DNA of 64,000 bases. It comes from Cladorhizidae sp. MBARI D1340-BT2 (taxonomy: Eukaryota; Porifera; Demospongiae; Poecilosclerida; Cladorhizidae). The stretch covers positions 24,364,244-24,428,243 of the forward strand of contig JAQNBH010000010.1 in NCBI GenBank assembly GCA_028752905.1, given 5' to 3'. The notes beneath the pieces are model-generated. The model saw only the letters and a list, made by a program, of their open reading frames with translations. It made no database searches and was not told the DNA's origin. The position numbers and the translations under genes are program-made. Shown here piece after piece: positions 11,801 to 23,888 of the stretch; the stretch's first letter is position 1, and each line of letters begins with the position of its first letter.

Positions 11801-14128
11801 AATTAATACATTTTTTGCCTACAGTTTTAGTTGCATCCCCATCCATCACTGCTGAAACTTCTGCTACACCAGGTGAGATATTTAATTTTTTAGACAAATT
11901 TTAAACTCAACCACAGTATTTTCATCCTGATTTTTTTACTGTTAATAAAATTGTATTTTCATCATGCTATATAGTAATTAATGCATTTTTTGCTTTCCAT
12001 TTTAGTTGCAACCCCATCCATCACTGCTGAAATTTCTGCTACACCAGGTGAGATATTTAATATTTTAGACAAATTTTAAACTCTACCAAGAACATTTATA
12101 ATCAGTATTTTCATATGGTTAATTACAATGCTACTCTTTGATTGTTCTCACACATAAATATTAAATATATATTTTAGTCATGCAGCCTGAAACTTCTTCA
12201 AGTGAAGGTGAGTTGCCTGTTAATTATTGTTGAAAGAATTGTTGAAAGATCATCGAGGCATAAAATGGTTAATCGCTATGTAGGTGTTATTTGTTTAGTA
12301 AATAGTATTGAAACAAGGTTGATGGTCATTGGATAAATCATAGTTCTCTCTCATTTAAGAATTCATGCTGTTTTAGACAAGTCTGCTGTTAATTTATGTT
12401 GCTGTTATTTTATTTTTATTCGTGCCTCAGTACTTTTATCATATTGGTCCTTCAGTTGAATCCACCACTGCTAAATTCTTCATGCAGTTGTGCCCCAACT
12501 TTAATTCCAGTATTTAAATATGCTTTTAGTTAATAATGGAAATCTTGGTGACTTACCATTGATTAACTGGTGGAAATAATCTCTTGGATTTTCTTTCTTA
12601 ATAAATGTTGGGATAAATGTTTTTGTTAATTCAAAAAAGCCCTGTAAACAAACACCTTATTTTTTTATTTTTTTAATGTTAATAAAATTGTATTTTCATA
12701 GTAATTAATGAATGTTTTGCCTACAGTTTTAGTTGCAACCCCATCCATCACTGCTGAAACTTCTGCTACACCAGGTGAGATATTTAATTTTTAGACAAAT
12801 TTTAAACTCTACCAAAAACATTTATAATCAGTATTTTCATCCTGATTTTTTTGATTTTTTTACTGTTAATAAAATTGTATTTTCATCATACTATATAGTA
12901 ATTAATGCATTTTTTGCTTTCCATTTTAGTTGCAACCCCATCCATCACTGCTGAAATTTCTGCTACACCAGGTGAGATATTTAATTTTTTAGTTAAACTC
13001 TACCAAGAACATTTATAATCAGTATTTTCATATGGTTAATTACAATGCTACTCTTTGATTGTTCTCACACATAAATATTAAATATATATTTTAGTCATGC
13101 AGCCTGAAACTTCTTCAAGTGAAGGTGAGTTGCCTGTTAATTATTGTTGAAAGATCATCGAGGCATAAAATGGTTAATCGCTATGTAGATGTTATTTGTT
13201 TAGCAAATAGTATTGAAACAAGGCTGATGGTCATTGGATAAATCATAGTTCGCTGTTTTAGACAATTCTGCTGTTAATTTATTTTGCTGTTATTTTATTT
13301 TTATTCGTTCTCCTCAATACTTTTATCATATTGGTCCTTGCATCAGTTGAATCCACCACTGCTAAATTGTTGTGCCCCAACTTTAATTCCAGTATTTAAA
13401 TATGCTTTTATGTGGTCCTGGAGAAAAAAATTACTAAAAAGTTTAAAGTTGATTATATAATGAAGAAAAAAAAATGGGAAAAAAAGGAAAGAAAAAAAAA
13501 GGGAAAAAAAGCCGAAAAATTTGCCGCTCGGGGTCTAAGAGTTAATAATGGAAATCTTGGTGACTTACCATTGATTAACTGGTGGAAATAATCTCTTGGA
13601 TTTTGTTTCTTAATAAATATTGGGATAAATGTTTTTGTTAATTCAAACACCTGTAAACAAACACCTGATTTTTTGATTTTTTTAATGTTAATAAAATTGT
13701 ATTTTCATCATACTATATAGTAATTAATACATTTTTTGCCTACAGTTTTAGTTGCATCCCCATCCATCACTGCTGAAACTTCTGCTACACCAGGTGAGAT
13801 ATTTAATTTTTTAGACAAATTTTAAACTCAACCACAGTATTTTCATCCTGATTTTTTTACTGTTAATAAAATTGTATTTTCATCATGCTATATAGTAATT
13901 AATGCATTTTTTGCTTTCCATTTTAGTTGCAACCCCATCCATCACTGCTGAAATTTCTGCTACACCAGGTGAGATATTTAATATTTTAGACAAATTTTAA
14001 ACTCTACCAAGAACATTTATAATCAGTATTTTCATATGGTTAATTACAATGCTACTCTTTGATTGTTCTCACACATAAATATTAAATATATATTTTAGTC
14101 ATGCAGCCTGAAACTTCTTCAAGTGAAG
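8885..14128 (+). CDS. Stalk micro-exons 16-33 (three 1,921-bp super-units)
   Basis: Super-unit 1: A 8891-8932, B 9088-9129, C 9253-9282, A 9910-9951, B 10085-10126, C 10257-10286. Super-unit 2 is offset by exactly 1,921: 10812-10853, 11009-11050, 11174-11203, 11831-11872, 12006-12047, 12178-12207. Super-unit 3 is offset by 3,842: 12733-12774, 12930-12971, 13095-13124, 13752-13793, 13927-13968, 14099-14128. Each super-unit adds 76 residues. All splice sites are AG/GT and phase 1-1. The constant spacing over 5.8 kb, with only a few substitutions, implies very recent amplification by unequal exchange; an assembly artefact must also be considered. Confidence 0.65.
9569..9698. repeat. 130-bp purine-rich insertion marking one unit subtype
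   Basis: Between GCTTTTA and GTTAATAATGG this unit type carries about 130 extra bases, full of A and G runs and ending near GCCGCTCGGGGTCTAAGAG. It recurs at about 11490-11619, 13411-13540 and, partly altered, 18050-18180, and is absent from the other units. It therefore tags the lineage of the 1,921-bp super-units. It reads as a long open frame on the minus strand only because of its composition. Confidence 0.7.
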
Positions 14129-14658
14129 GTGAGTTGCCTGTTAATTATTGTTGAAAGAATTGTTGAAAGATCATCGAGGCATAAAATGGTTAATCGCTAT
14201 GTAGGTGTTATTTGTTTAGTAAATAGTATTGAAACAAGGTTGATGGTCATTGGATAAATCATAGTTCTCTCTCATTTAAGAATTCATGCTGTTTTAGACA
14301 AGTCTGCTGTTAATTTATGTTGCTGTTATTTTATTTTTATTCGTGCCTCAGTACTTTTATCATATTGGTCCTTCAGTTGAATCCACCACTGCTAAATTCT
14401 TCATGCAGTTGTGCCCCAACTTTAATTCCAGTATTTAAATATGCTTTTAGTTAATAATGGAAATCTTGGTGACTTACCATTGATTAACTGGTGGAAATAA
14501 TCTCTTGGATTTTCTTTCTTAATAAATGTTGGGATAAATGTTTTTGTTAATTCAAAAAAGCCCTGTAAACAAACACCTGATTTTTTGATTTTTTTTAATG
14601 TTAATAAAATTGTATTTTCATCATACTATATAGTAATTAATACCTTTTTTGCCTACAG

Positions 14659-15928
14659 TTTTAGTTGCATCCCCATCCATCACTGCTGAAACTTCTGCTA
14701 CACCAGGTGAGATATTTAATTTTTTAGACAAATTTTAAACTCAACCACAGTATTTTCATCCTGATTTTTTTACTGTTAATAAAATTGTATTTTCATCATG
14801 CTATATAGTAATTAATGCATTTTTTGCTTTCCATTTTAGTTGCAACCCCATCCATCACTGCTGAAATTTCTGCTACACCAGGTGAGATATTTAATTTTTT
14901 AGTTAAACTCTACCAAGAACATTTATAATCAGTATTTTCATATGGTTAATTACAATGCTACTCTTTGATTGTTCTCACACATAAATATTAAATATATATT
15001 TTAGTCATGCAGCCTGAAACTTCTTCAAGTGAAGGTGAGTTGCCTGTTAATTATTGTTGAAAGATCATCGAGGCATAAAATGGTTAATCGCTATGTAGGT
15101 GTTATTTGTTTAGTAAATAGTATTGAAACAAGGTTGATGGTCATTGGATAAATCATAGTTCTCTCTCATTTAAGAATTCATGCTGTTTTAGACAAGTCTG
15201 CTGTTAATTTATGTTGCTGTTATTTTATTTTTATTCGTGCCTCAATACTTTTATCATATTGGTCCTTCAGTTGAATCCACCACTGCTAAATTCTTCATGC
15301 AGTTGTGCCCCAACTTTAATTCCAGTATTTAAATATGCTTTTAGTTAATAATGGAAATCTTGGTGACTTACCATTGATTAACTGGTGGAAATAATCTCTT
15401 GGATTTTCTTTCTTAATAAATGTTGGGATAAATGTTTTTGTTAATTCAAAAAAGCCCTGTAAACAAACACCTGATTTTTTGATTTTTTTAAATGTTAATA
15501 AAATTGTATTTTCATCATACTATATAGTAATTAATACATTTTTTGCCTACAGTTTTAGTTGCATCCCCATCCATCACTGCTGAAACTTCTGCTACACCAG
15601 GTGAGATATTTAATTTTTTAGACAAATTTTAAACTCAACCACAGTATTTTCATCCTGATTTTTTTACTGTTAATAAAATTGTATTTTCATCATGCTATAT
15701 AGTAATTAATGCATTTTTTGCTTTCCATTTTAGTTGCAACCCCATCCATCACTGCTGAAATTTCTGCTACACCAGGTGAGATATTTAATTTTTTAGTTAA
15801 ACTCTACCAAGAACATTTATAATCAGTATTTTCATATGGTTAATTACAATGCTACTCTTTGATTGTTCTCACACATAAATATTAAATATATATTTTAGTC
15901 ATGCAGCCTGAAACTTCTTCAAGTGAAG
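14659..15928 (+). CDS. Stalk micro-exons 34-39
   Basis: Exons: A 14665-14706, B 14840-14881, C 15005-15034; A 15559-15600, B 15734-15775, C 15899-15928. These units resemble the 895-bp type at 6.2-8.4 kb, including the GCATCC variant in A, so this unit type lies on both sides of the 1,921-bp super-units. The splice sites are intact, the phase is 1-1 and no stops are present. The next unit is interrupted in its intron by a TTAA transposon (16313-17236). Confidence 0.65.
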
Positions 15929-16312
15929 GTGAGTTGCCTGTTAATTATTCATTCAGATCATCGAGGCATAAAATGGTTAATCGCTATGTAGATGTTATTT
16001 GTTTATTAAATAGTATTGAAACAAGGTTGATGGTCATTGGATAAATCATAGTTCTCTCTCATTTAAGAATTCATGCTGTTTTAGACAAGTCTGCTGTTAA
16101 TTTATTTTGTATTTGTAGCTGTTATTTTATTTTTATTCGTTCCTCAATACTTTTATCATATTGGTCCTTGCATCAGTTGAATCCACCACTGCTAAATTCT
16201 TCATGCAGTTGTGCCCCAACTTTAATTCCAGTATTTAAATATAGTTAATAATGGAAATCTTGGTGACTTACCATTGATTAACTGGTGGAAATAATCTCTT
16301 GGATTTTCTTTC

Positions 16313-17236
16313 TTAAGGGAGGCTTTTACCATTTCTGGGATGGTCGACACAACTTGTCGTAACTTTTTTATTTATTTCTCAATGCAGGTGAAATTTTATC
16401 AAGATGCAGTGTATTGAATGTGCTTTCTTTTGATATGCTCAGATTTTGCATATCTACTACCTAGGTGAAGTTATGGATCCCACCTCAGTATCAGGGTCAA
16501 ATATTCTAACTCATGGCCACTTAGTCCTAACCACTTCCCACTTAGGAAGTGCTTAGAGTGATAATAGAAGTGCAAAGTGAATGGCTAAAAATATCATTAG
16601 CACAACAACTGAATTTTAAGAGAGGTCAACCTGAAGTTCTAAACATGGTATGTATATCCATATGCATACCTCCACCATGGATGGACTTAAACATGTTTTA
16701 ATCATTCACTTTTTAGAGCAGGGAAAGGTCTTTCAAATGATATATTAAAATCTTGTATACATTAAAAAATGAGCAAGTTAGAATATTTCCAGATTCGGAA
16801 ACAGTGATTTTCAGGAGAAGCCATGAAAAGTGGGTGTGTTTTTGGGGGTATTTTTTGGGTAAAAATCGAAATGATGACGGTTGCCTGACAGGATGTGCAG
16901 ATCATGTGATGACAGCACAGGGCTGCGTGGTAACTATGGTAATTGGAAGCTTACTGAGAGCTTCATTTAGAGTCCTTTTCCAGACTTCTATCATGAACGG
17001 TTAGGGAGATACGCTTACCTTTGGCAGGAGCGCCGTCTTCAAGATTCAAACGGTATTTTGTATATAGCTTGATAATGTGAAATAGAATGCACAAAAAGGT
17101 GCATAACTTCATAATGGAGCATTGAAATACTCTGAAACTTGAAACATAACAACTACATGCATCAAGGTATAGAATAGAGCAATAAAAAAAATTATTTTTT
17201 TTTAATCGTAAAAAAAATGGTAAAAGCCTCCCTTAA
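16313..17236. mobile_element. TTAA-flanked element with GGG ends (Kolobok-like)
   Basis: A perfect 17-bp inverted repeat, GGGAGGCTTTTACCATT, bounds 16317-17232, with TTAA on both sides. All sister units read TTCTTTCTTAATAAATG with one TTAA, so the empty site is seen many times over. TTAA targets occur in piggyBac and Kolobok; G-rich rather than CCC termini favour Kolobok (inference). No transposase is visible; the longest frame, 16753-17004, resembles nothing I know. Its inside is similar, in reverse orientation, to the element nested at 23893-24856. Confidence 0.8.
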
Positions 17237-17361
17237 TAAATGTTGGGATAAATGTTTTTGTTAATTCAAAAAAAGCCCAGTAAACAAACATCTGATTTTT
17301 TATTTTTTTAATGTTAATAAAATTGTATTTTCATAGTAATCAATGAATGTTTTGCCTACAG

Positions 17362-20300
17362 TTTTAGTTGCAACCCCATCCATCACTGCTGAAACTTCTG
17401 CTACACCAGGTGAGATATTTAATTTTTAGACAAATTTTAAACTCTACCAAGAACATTTATAATCAGTATTTTCATCCTGATTTTTTAGATTTTTTTTTAC
17501 TGTTAATAAAATTGTATTTTCATCATACTATATAGTAATTAATGCATTTTTTGCTTTCCATTTTAGTTGCAACCCCATCCATCACTGCTGAAATTTCTGC
17601 TACACCAGGTGAGATATTTAATTTTTTAGTTAAACTCTACCAAGAACATTTATAATCAGTATTTTCATATGGTTAATTACAATGCTACTCTTTGATTGTT
17701 CTCACACATAAATATTAAATATATATTTTAGTCATGCAGCCTGAAACTTCTTCAAGTGAAGGTGAGTTGCCTGTTAATTATTGTTGAAAGATCATCGAGG
17801 CATAAAATGGTTAATCGCTATGTAGATGTTATTTGTTTAGTAAATAGTATTGAAACAAGGCTGATGATCATTGGATAAATCATAGTTCGCTGTTTTAGAC
17901 AATTCTGCTGTTAATTTATTTTGCTGTTATTTTATTTTTATTCGTTCTCCTCAATACTTTTATCATATCATATTGGTCCTTGCATCAGTTGAATCCACCA
18001 CTGCTAAATTGTTGTGCCCCAACTTTAATTCCAGTATTTAAATATGCTTTTATGTGGTCCTGGAGAAAAAAATTACTAAAAAGTTTAAAGTTGATTATAA
18101 TGCCAAAAATAATAATAATAAATAAATAAAAAGGAGAAAAAAAGGGGAAAAAAGCCGAAAAATTTGCCGCTCGGGGTCTAAGAGTTAATAATGGAAATCT
18201 TGGTGACTTACCATTGATTAACTGGTGGAAATAATCTCTTGGATTTTGTTTCTTAATAAATATTGGGATAAATGTTTTTGTTAATTCAAACACCTGTAAA
18301 CAAACACCTGATTTTTTGATTTTTTTAATGTTAATAAAATTGTATTTTCATCATACTATATAGTAATTAATACATTTTTTGCCTACAGTTTTAGTTGCAA
18401 CCCCATCCATCACTGCTGAAACTTCTGCTACACCAGGTGAGATATTTAATTTTTAGACAAATTTTAAACTCTACCATAATCAGTATTTTCATCCTGATTT
18501 TTTGATTTTTTTACTGTTAATAAAATTGTATTTTCATCATACTATATAGTAATTAATACATTTTTTGCTTTCCATTTTAGTTGCAACCCCATCCATCACT
18601 GCTGAAATTTCTGCTACACCAGGTAAGATATTTAATATTTTAGACAAATTTTAAACTCTACCAAGAACATTTATAATCAGTATTTTCATATGGTTAATTA
18701 CAATGCTACTCTTTGATTGTTCTCACACATAAATATTAAATATATATTTTAGTCATGCAGCCTGAAACTTCTTCAAGTGAAGGTGAGTTGCCTGTTAATT
18801 ATTGTTGAAAGAATTGTTGAAAGATCATCGAGGCATAAAATGGTTAATCGCTATGTAGGTGTTATTTGTTTAGTAAATAGTATTGAAACAAGGTTGATGG
18901 TCATTGGATAAATCATAGTTCTCTCTCATTTAAGAATTCATGCTGTTTTAGACAAGTCTGCTGTTAATTTATGTTGCTGTTATTTTATTTTTATTCGTTC
19001 CTCAATACTTTTATCATATTGGTCCTTCAGTTGAATCCACCACTGCTAAATTCTTCATGCAGTTGTGCCCCAACTTTAATTCCAGTATTTAAATATGCTT
19101 TTAGTTAATAATGGAAATCTTGGTGACTTACCATTGATTAACTGGTGGAAATAAAATCTCTTGGATTTTCTTTCTTAATAAATGTTGGGATAAATGTTTT
19201 TGTTAATTCAAAAAAGCCCTGTAAACAAACACCTGATTTTATTTTATTTTTAATGTTAATAAAATTGTATTTTCATCATACTATATAGTAATTAATACAT
19301 TTTTTGCCTACAGTTTTAGTTGCAACCCCATCCATCACTGCTGAAACTTCTGCTACACCAGGTGAGATATTTAATTTTTTAGTTAAACTCTACCAAGAAC
19401 ATTTATAATCAGTATTTTCATATGGTTAATTACAATGCTACTCTTTGATTGTTCTCACACATAAATATTAAATATATATTTTAGTTATGCAGCCTGAAAC
19501 TTCTTCAAGTGAAGGTGAGTTGCCTGTTAATTATTGTTGAAAGATCATCGAGGCATAAAATGGTTAATCGCTATGTAGATGTTATTTGTTTAGTAAATAG
19601 TATTGAAACAAGGTTGATGGTCATTGGATAAATCATAGTTCTCTCTCATTTAAGAATTCATGCTGTTTTAGACAAGTCTGCTGTTAATTTATTTTGTATT
19701 TGTAGCTGTTATTTTATTTTTATTCGTTCCTCAATACTTTTATCATATTGGTCCTTGCATCAGTTGAATCCACCACTGCTAAATTCTTCATGCAGTTGTG
19801 CCCCAACTTTAATTCCAGTATTTAAATATAGTTAATAATGGAAATCTTGGTGACTTACCATTGATTAACTGGTGGAAATAATCTCTTGGATATTCTTTCT
19901 TAATAAATGTTGGGATAAATGTTTTTGTTAATTCAAAAAAGCCCAGTAAACAAACACCTGATTTTTTAATTTTTTTAATGTTAATAAAATTGTATTTTCA
20001 TAGTAATCAATGAATGTTTTGCCTACAGTTTTAGTTGCAACCCCATCCATCACTGCTGAAACTTCTGCTACACCAGGTGAGATATTTAATTTTTAGACAA
20101 ATTTTAAACTCTACCAAGAACATTTATAATCAGTATTTTCATCCTGATTTTTTTAATTTTTTTACTGTTAATAAAATTGTATTTTCATCATACTATATAG
20201 TAATTAATGCATTTTTTTGCTTTCCATTTTAGTTGCAACCCCATCCATCACTGCTGAAATTTCTGCTACACCAGGTGAGATATTTAGACAAATTTTAAAC

Positions 20301-21114
20301 TCTACCAAGAACATTTATAATCAGTATTTTCATATGGTTAATTACAATGCTACTCTTTGATTGTTCTCACACATAAATATTAAATATATATTTTAGTCAT
20401 ACAGCCTGAAACTTCTTCAAGTGAAGGTGAGTTGCCTGTTAATTATTGTTGAAAGATCATCGAGGCATAAAATGGTTAATCGCTATGTAGATGTTATTTG
20501 TTTAGTAAATAGTATTGAAACAAGGCTGATGGTCATTGGATAAATCATAGTTCGCTGTTTTAGACAATTCTGCTGTTAATTTATTTTGCTGTTATTTTAT
20601 TTTTATTCGTTCCTCAATACTTTTATCATATTGGTCCTTGCATCAGTTGAATCCACCACTGCTAAATTGTTGTGCCCCAACTTTAATTCCAGTATTTAAA
20701 TATGCTTTTAGTTAATAATAGAAATCTTGGTGACTTACCATTGATTAACTTGTGGAAATAATCTCTTGGATTTTGTTTCTTAATAAATATAGGGATAAAT
20801 GTTTTTGTTAATTCAAAAAAGCCCTGTAAACAAACACCTGATTTTTATATTTTTTTAATGTTAATAAAATTGTATTTTCATCATACTATATAGTAATTAA
20901 TAAAATTTTGCGTACAGTTTTAGTTGCAACCCCATCCGTCACTGCTGAAACTTCTGCTACACCAGGTGAGATATTTAATTTTTAGACAAATTTTAAACTC
21001 TACCAAGAACATTTATAATCAGTATTTTCATATGGTTAATTACAATGCTTGTTCTCAGACATAAATATTAAATATATATTTTAGTCATGCAGCCTGAAAC
21101 TTCTTCAAGTGAAG
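17362..21114 (+). CDS. Stalk micro-exons 40-52, right end of array
   Basis: Exons: A 17368-17409, B 17567-17608, C 17732-17761; A 18395-18436, B 18581-18622 (donor gtaaga), C 18753-18782; A 19320-19361, C 19485-19514; A 20035-20076, B 20233-20274, C 20397-20426; A 20924-20965, C 21085-21114. Two units lack B, consistent with A/B recombination or loss. Variants include C with VIQPETSSSE (20397) and A with VATPSVTAETSATP (20924), so this end is more diverged than the middle. The last C exon has an altered donor (gtgtac) because the sequence switches into the 1.24-kb family right there; its use is uncertain. Confidence 0.6.
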
Positions 21115-21333
21115 GTGTACTAATAATTATATACATCTCTTCCGAATACTCTATGTGTTTAGATAATGCTCAGTTATACAATGATAAGGAATGACCTACT
21201 TCTGAAATAGGATTCTAGGAGGGGAAATTGCAATTTATCATGGCCTTGTTGGTTTATACAATCCTAGATGAAATATAATCACAATTTTGATAGTTGCATT
21301 ATTACATATTATTCATAAATTATTGCATTTTAG

Positions 21334-21405
21334 ATTCTGTATCTGTCGTACCTACAACTGTTGTATCTGTTGAACCTACATCTGTTGAAACCACTTCGAC
21401 CGAAG
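21334..21405 (+). pseudogene. Stalk exon X3, donor site lost
   Basis: This is the third copy of the 72-nt SVEPT exon. The reading frame is open, with Glu-to-Val and Gly-to-Asp level changes, but the donor has changed from GAAG/gtgag to GAAG/atgag, removing the GT. It would not splice at the usual place, so I mark it as probably dead. A cryptic donor is not obvious within the next bases. Confidence 0.6.
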
Positions 21406-21904
21406 ATGAGGCATTGTTAAGAATAATAATAGGTCAACATCAGTTGGCAATCCAATTAATCATTATGTACTTATTTGGTCCTTCTATTAAAGAAATGTTT
21501 TAATTTAAAAACAAACAACTATCAATGAAGTAGTGAGATACAAGGCTATAATCAATTTAAATTTACTCACTCGACGTTTTGGGTAGAACTTATTGAGTGA
21601 CCAAAAATGGGCTTACCGGAAGTCAGCAAGACTTTACCATGTAGACTACAACCAGTTTAGGTGACCCTTTACCATTAAAAATTATGTACACTAATATAAT
21701 TATAACTCTCAACGAACTCTCAGTTGACATACTAAAATTACAAGGACCTTTTCAATAATGAACTTGAAATTTACTCACTCGATTTTTTTACTAGAGCATC
21801 AAGTCGAAACATCGTGAGATTAAACTTCAAGTTGATTATTGAGAAGGTCACTGTAATATAATGATACGAAATTGGTGTACATGATTTTACATGTAAAGAA
21901 TTAT

Positions 21905-22352
21905 TAAACCCATTCACTGGTGTAAGCGTGTATAAAAAGTTATTAATAGATTTAAAAATTAACAAAAAATCGATCGTAGGGTTAAAAAATATCTAATAAA
22001 GGTAAAAAAATAGCGGCTTTAGACATTCTGCAACTAAGGAAAAAATATTGAAAAACACCGACCATTCAGAATTCAAGCAGCTATTTCACAACCACGATCA
22101 AGATGTCCTGTCGACTAACCTTGGAGGATGTGTTTTCTGATGTTCTGGACGATCATTTTGGACTGTCTGAGGGGGAAAGTAGTGATGAAAGAGTGATGGC
22201 ATCTCATCTTACCTTGGCCAATCAGTGTTGACCCTGAAGGTCTGCTATCACTTGGCAAAATAGTTGGACCTGACTTAGCTTCAGCAAACCTATCGTTCTC
22301 ATTCGAGCTGACGATTTGGATGAAGATGAGATCAATGAAGAAGGCATTGACA
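21905..22352 (+). pseudogene. Best copy of old piggyBac-type exon, frameshifted
   Basis: A left end TTAAACCCATTCACTGGTGT lies near 21902. The ATG at 22103 opens MSCRLTLEDVFSDVLDDHFG with Cys-Arg where the other unit copies have two stop codons, which suggests CGA-to-TGA decay elsewhere. After about 40 codons the frame breaks; pieces matching the 25065 exon continue in other frames (VDPEGLLSLGKIVGPDLASA, then an acidic DDLDEDEINEEG) to a possible donor ACA/gtgagt at 22352. No catalytic domain follows. Confidence 0.55.
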
Positions 22353-22380
22353 GTGAGTTTAGCCATAGTTAGCTGTGCAG

Positions 22381-23862
22381 TGAGTAAATAGCATGAACTG
22401 CAAAGGATGTTTTAACTTCCTTGTTCATGATATTCCACGAAAAAATGCATGCTTGTTTTTAAATGAACATTTTTGTTCATGTTTCAAGTTTTTTTTGTTT
22501 TGCTAAGTCAGAGTTCTAAAAAGTCCAGCTCAGAGCTTTTAGGTTTCCAGGGGTGTCAACTCTTTTAGGAACGAGAATTAAAATAACGTGATGCACGCAT
22601 AAGACTGAATTTTAAGTCGCGTGACATAGTGACAGTGGTGCCTTCTTAGAGGGCTCTATCAGGTAAGCGTGATGTGGTAGCTAGCCAGCAATAATCAAGA
22701 CACTTGGAATATTTTTTTCATCTAGCATGCTAGCAATTAGGCCAAACACCATAGCAGTCATTTTAGCTAGCTGGTATATTAGTCTTCTAAGCTCAAGTAT
22801 AGCAGGCAATATTTTTCTCTTTGAGCACTTCCATTTTTATGAGACCATTTGCAATATAACTACTGTAGCTACTCACAGTTTTAAGCCTTTTGTTTTTTGT
22901 CAAAGACGACACTGCACCACCTTTCAACACCTGTTGTGCTATTCTAGTAGAGTAGGATTAGATACAGCCTCAACAGCCAAAAGCTGAGTTGTATTTCAGC
23001 ATGTGATCTCTAGCAAATGATTTGGTAATGATTTCCAAGCTGTTATATTTGGACTGTTATATTTGCAAAGAGACGATATCTAACATTTAGTACACTACAT
23101 GTGCCAGCACATGACATATCTTGATCTCATGACTGTACTCATGTAGAATCCTGAACAGCAAAACTACACAGATCATTTATAATACACATGCATTAGCCTA
23201 TTTACATCATCAAAGAACTACCCACCATATAATTCTGCAATCAAGAAAGAGAGTAGACATTGCCATATCTGGAGTATTTTGGTTAAAACATTTCACTATT
23301 GCATGGGTAGTTGCGAGTGGGAAACACAAACAAATACATATAGTCTCTTTCTACTTAGTGAAGGAACCAAAGCCCACTATGGAATATCTTGAGTCTTCTG
23401 GTAAAAAATGACAAAATGTCATTCATATGTAACATAGACAATTACCCCCCCCAATGCAAGTTTCAAGCTATTTACTTGTCTTGAAAGTAAGCCCATTAGC
23501 TGTGCGTTAGTTAACAATCCAAGATCTACAGTAAGCCTTCCATAAAGTCTGAGAAGATGTCCCAGTTAGTATGTTTGTTACTTAGTTATAAATTTCAATT
23601 AGACTAGTTTGCAAGCTTATATAAACTAGCTACTGTACTTAAAGCCTTATTGAACTAGCATGACCTTATCTAGTAGACCATTTAGTAACAACCAAAGCTA
23701 ATTATCAGAGAGTCCTATAGAGCTCTGTTGCTGGATGCCTGTATTAGAACAAGAACAAACTATATTTACAACAGAATCTGAACTTAAGTTAGCAATGCTA
23801 ACTTACCAGTATAGTGCTCTTCATATCACATGGCACATATAGACACTCAATAAACTAGTCTT
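22381..23862. other. Intron, nothing recognised
   Basis: About 1.5 kb of single-copy, AT-rich sequence. I found no exon of the stalk class, no convincing open frame and no inverted-repeat-bounded element. Short frames such as 22727-22987 are not supported by composition or splice sites. Confidence 0.5.
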
Positions 23863-23888
23863 TTAACCCTCTCACTGGCATAAGCGAC

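Larger units (their letters stand above)
4263..21115 (+). repeat. Young tandem array of about 0.9-kb exon-bearing units
   Basis: A landmark (GGAAATCTTGGTGACTTACC) recurs about 17 times at roughly 870-1,014 bp intervals. Neighbouring units are nearly identical, introns included, which points to very recent tandem duplication. Units usually hold exons A (42 or 48 nt), B (42 nt) and C (30 nt). A higher-order unit of 1,921 bp, made of a 1,014-bp and a 907-bp type, occurs three times (8.9-10.8, 10.8-12.7 and 12.7-14.6 kb). Two other neighbours are 894-895 bp (6.0-7.8 kb). The 740-bp unit near 19.1-19.8 kb looks like an A/B recombinant. A degenerate exon (VESTTAKFFMQ, e.g. from 5199) persists without a donor. 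Confidence 0.95.
21116..22380 (+). repeat. 1.24-kb unit family resumes right of the array
   Basis: From about 21116 the sequence again follows the family seen at 1-4262. It re-enters at the position equivalent to about 2838, and a new unit starts at 21658 (TAGGTGACCC). The left junction at 4262 stops later in the unit than the right junction restarts, so about 0.15 kb is present on both sides of the array. The family ends near 22380, where unique sequence begins. Confidence 0.85.
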
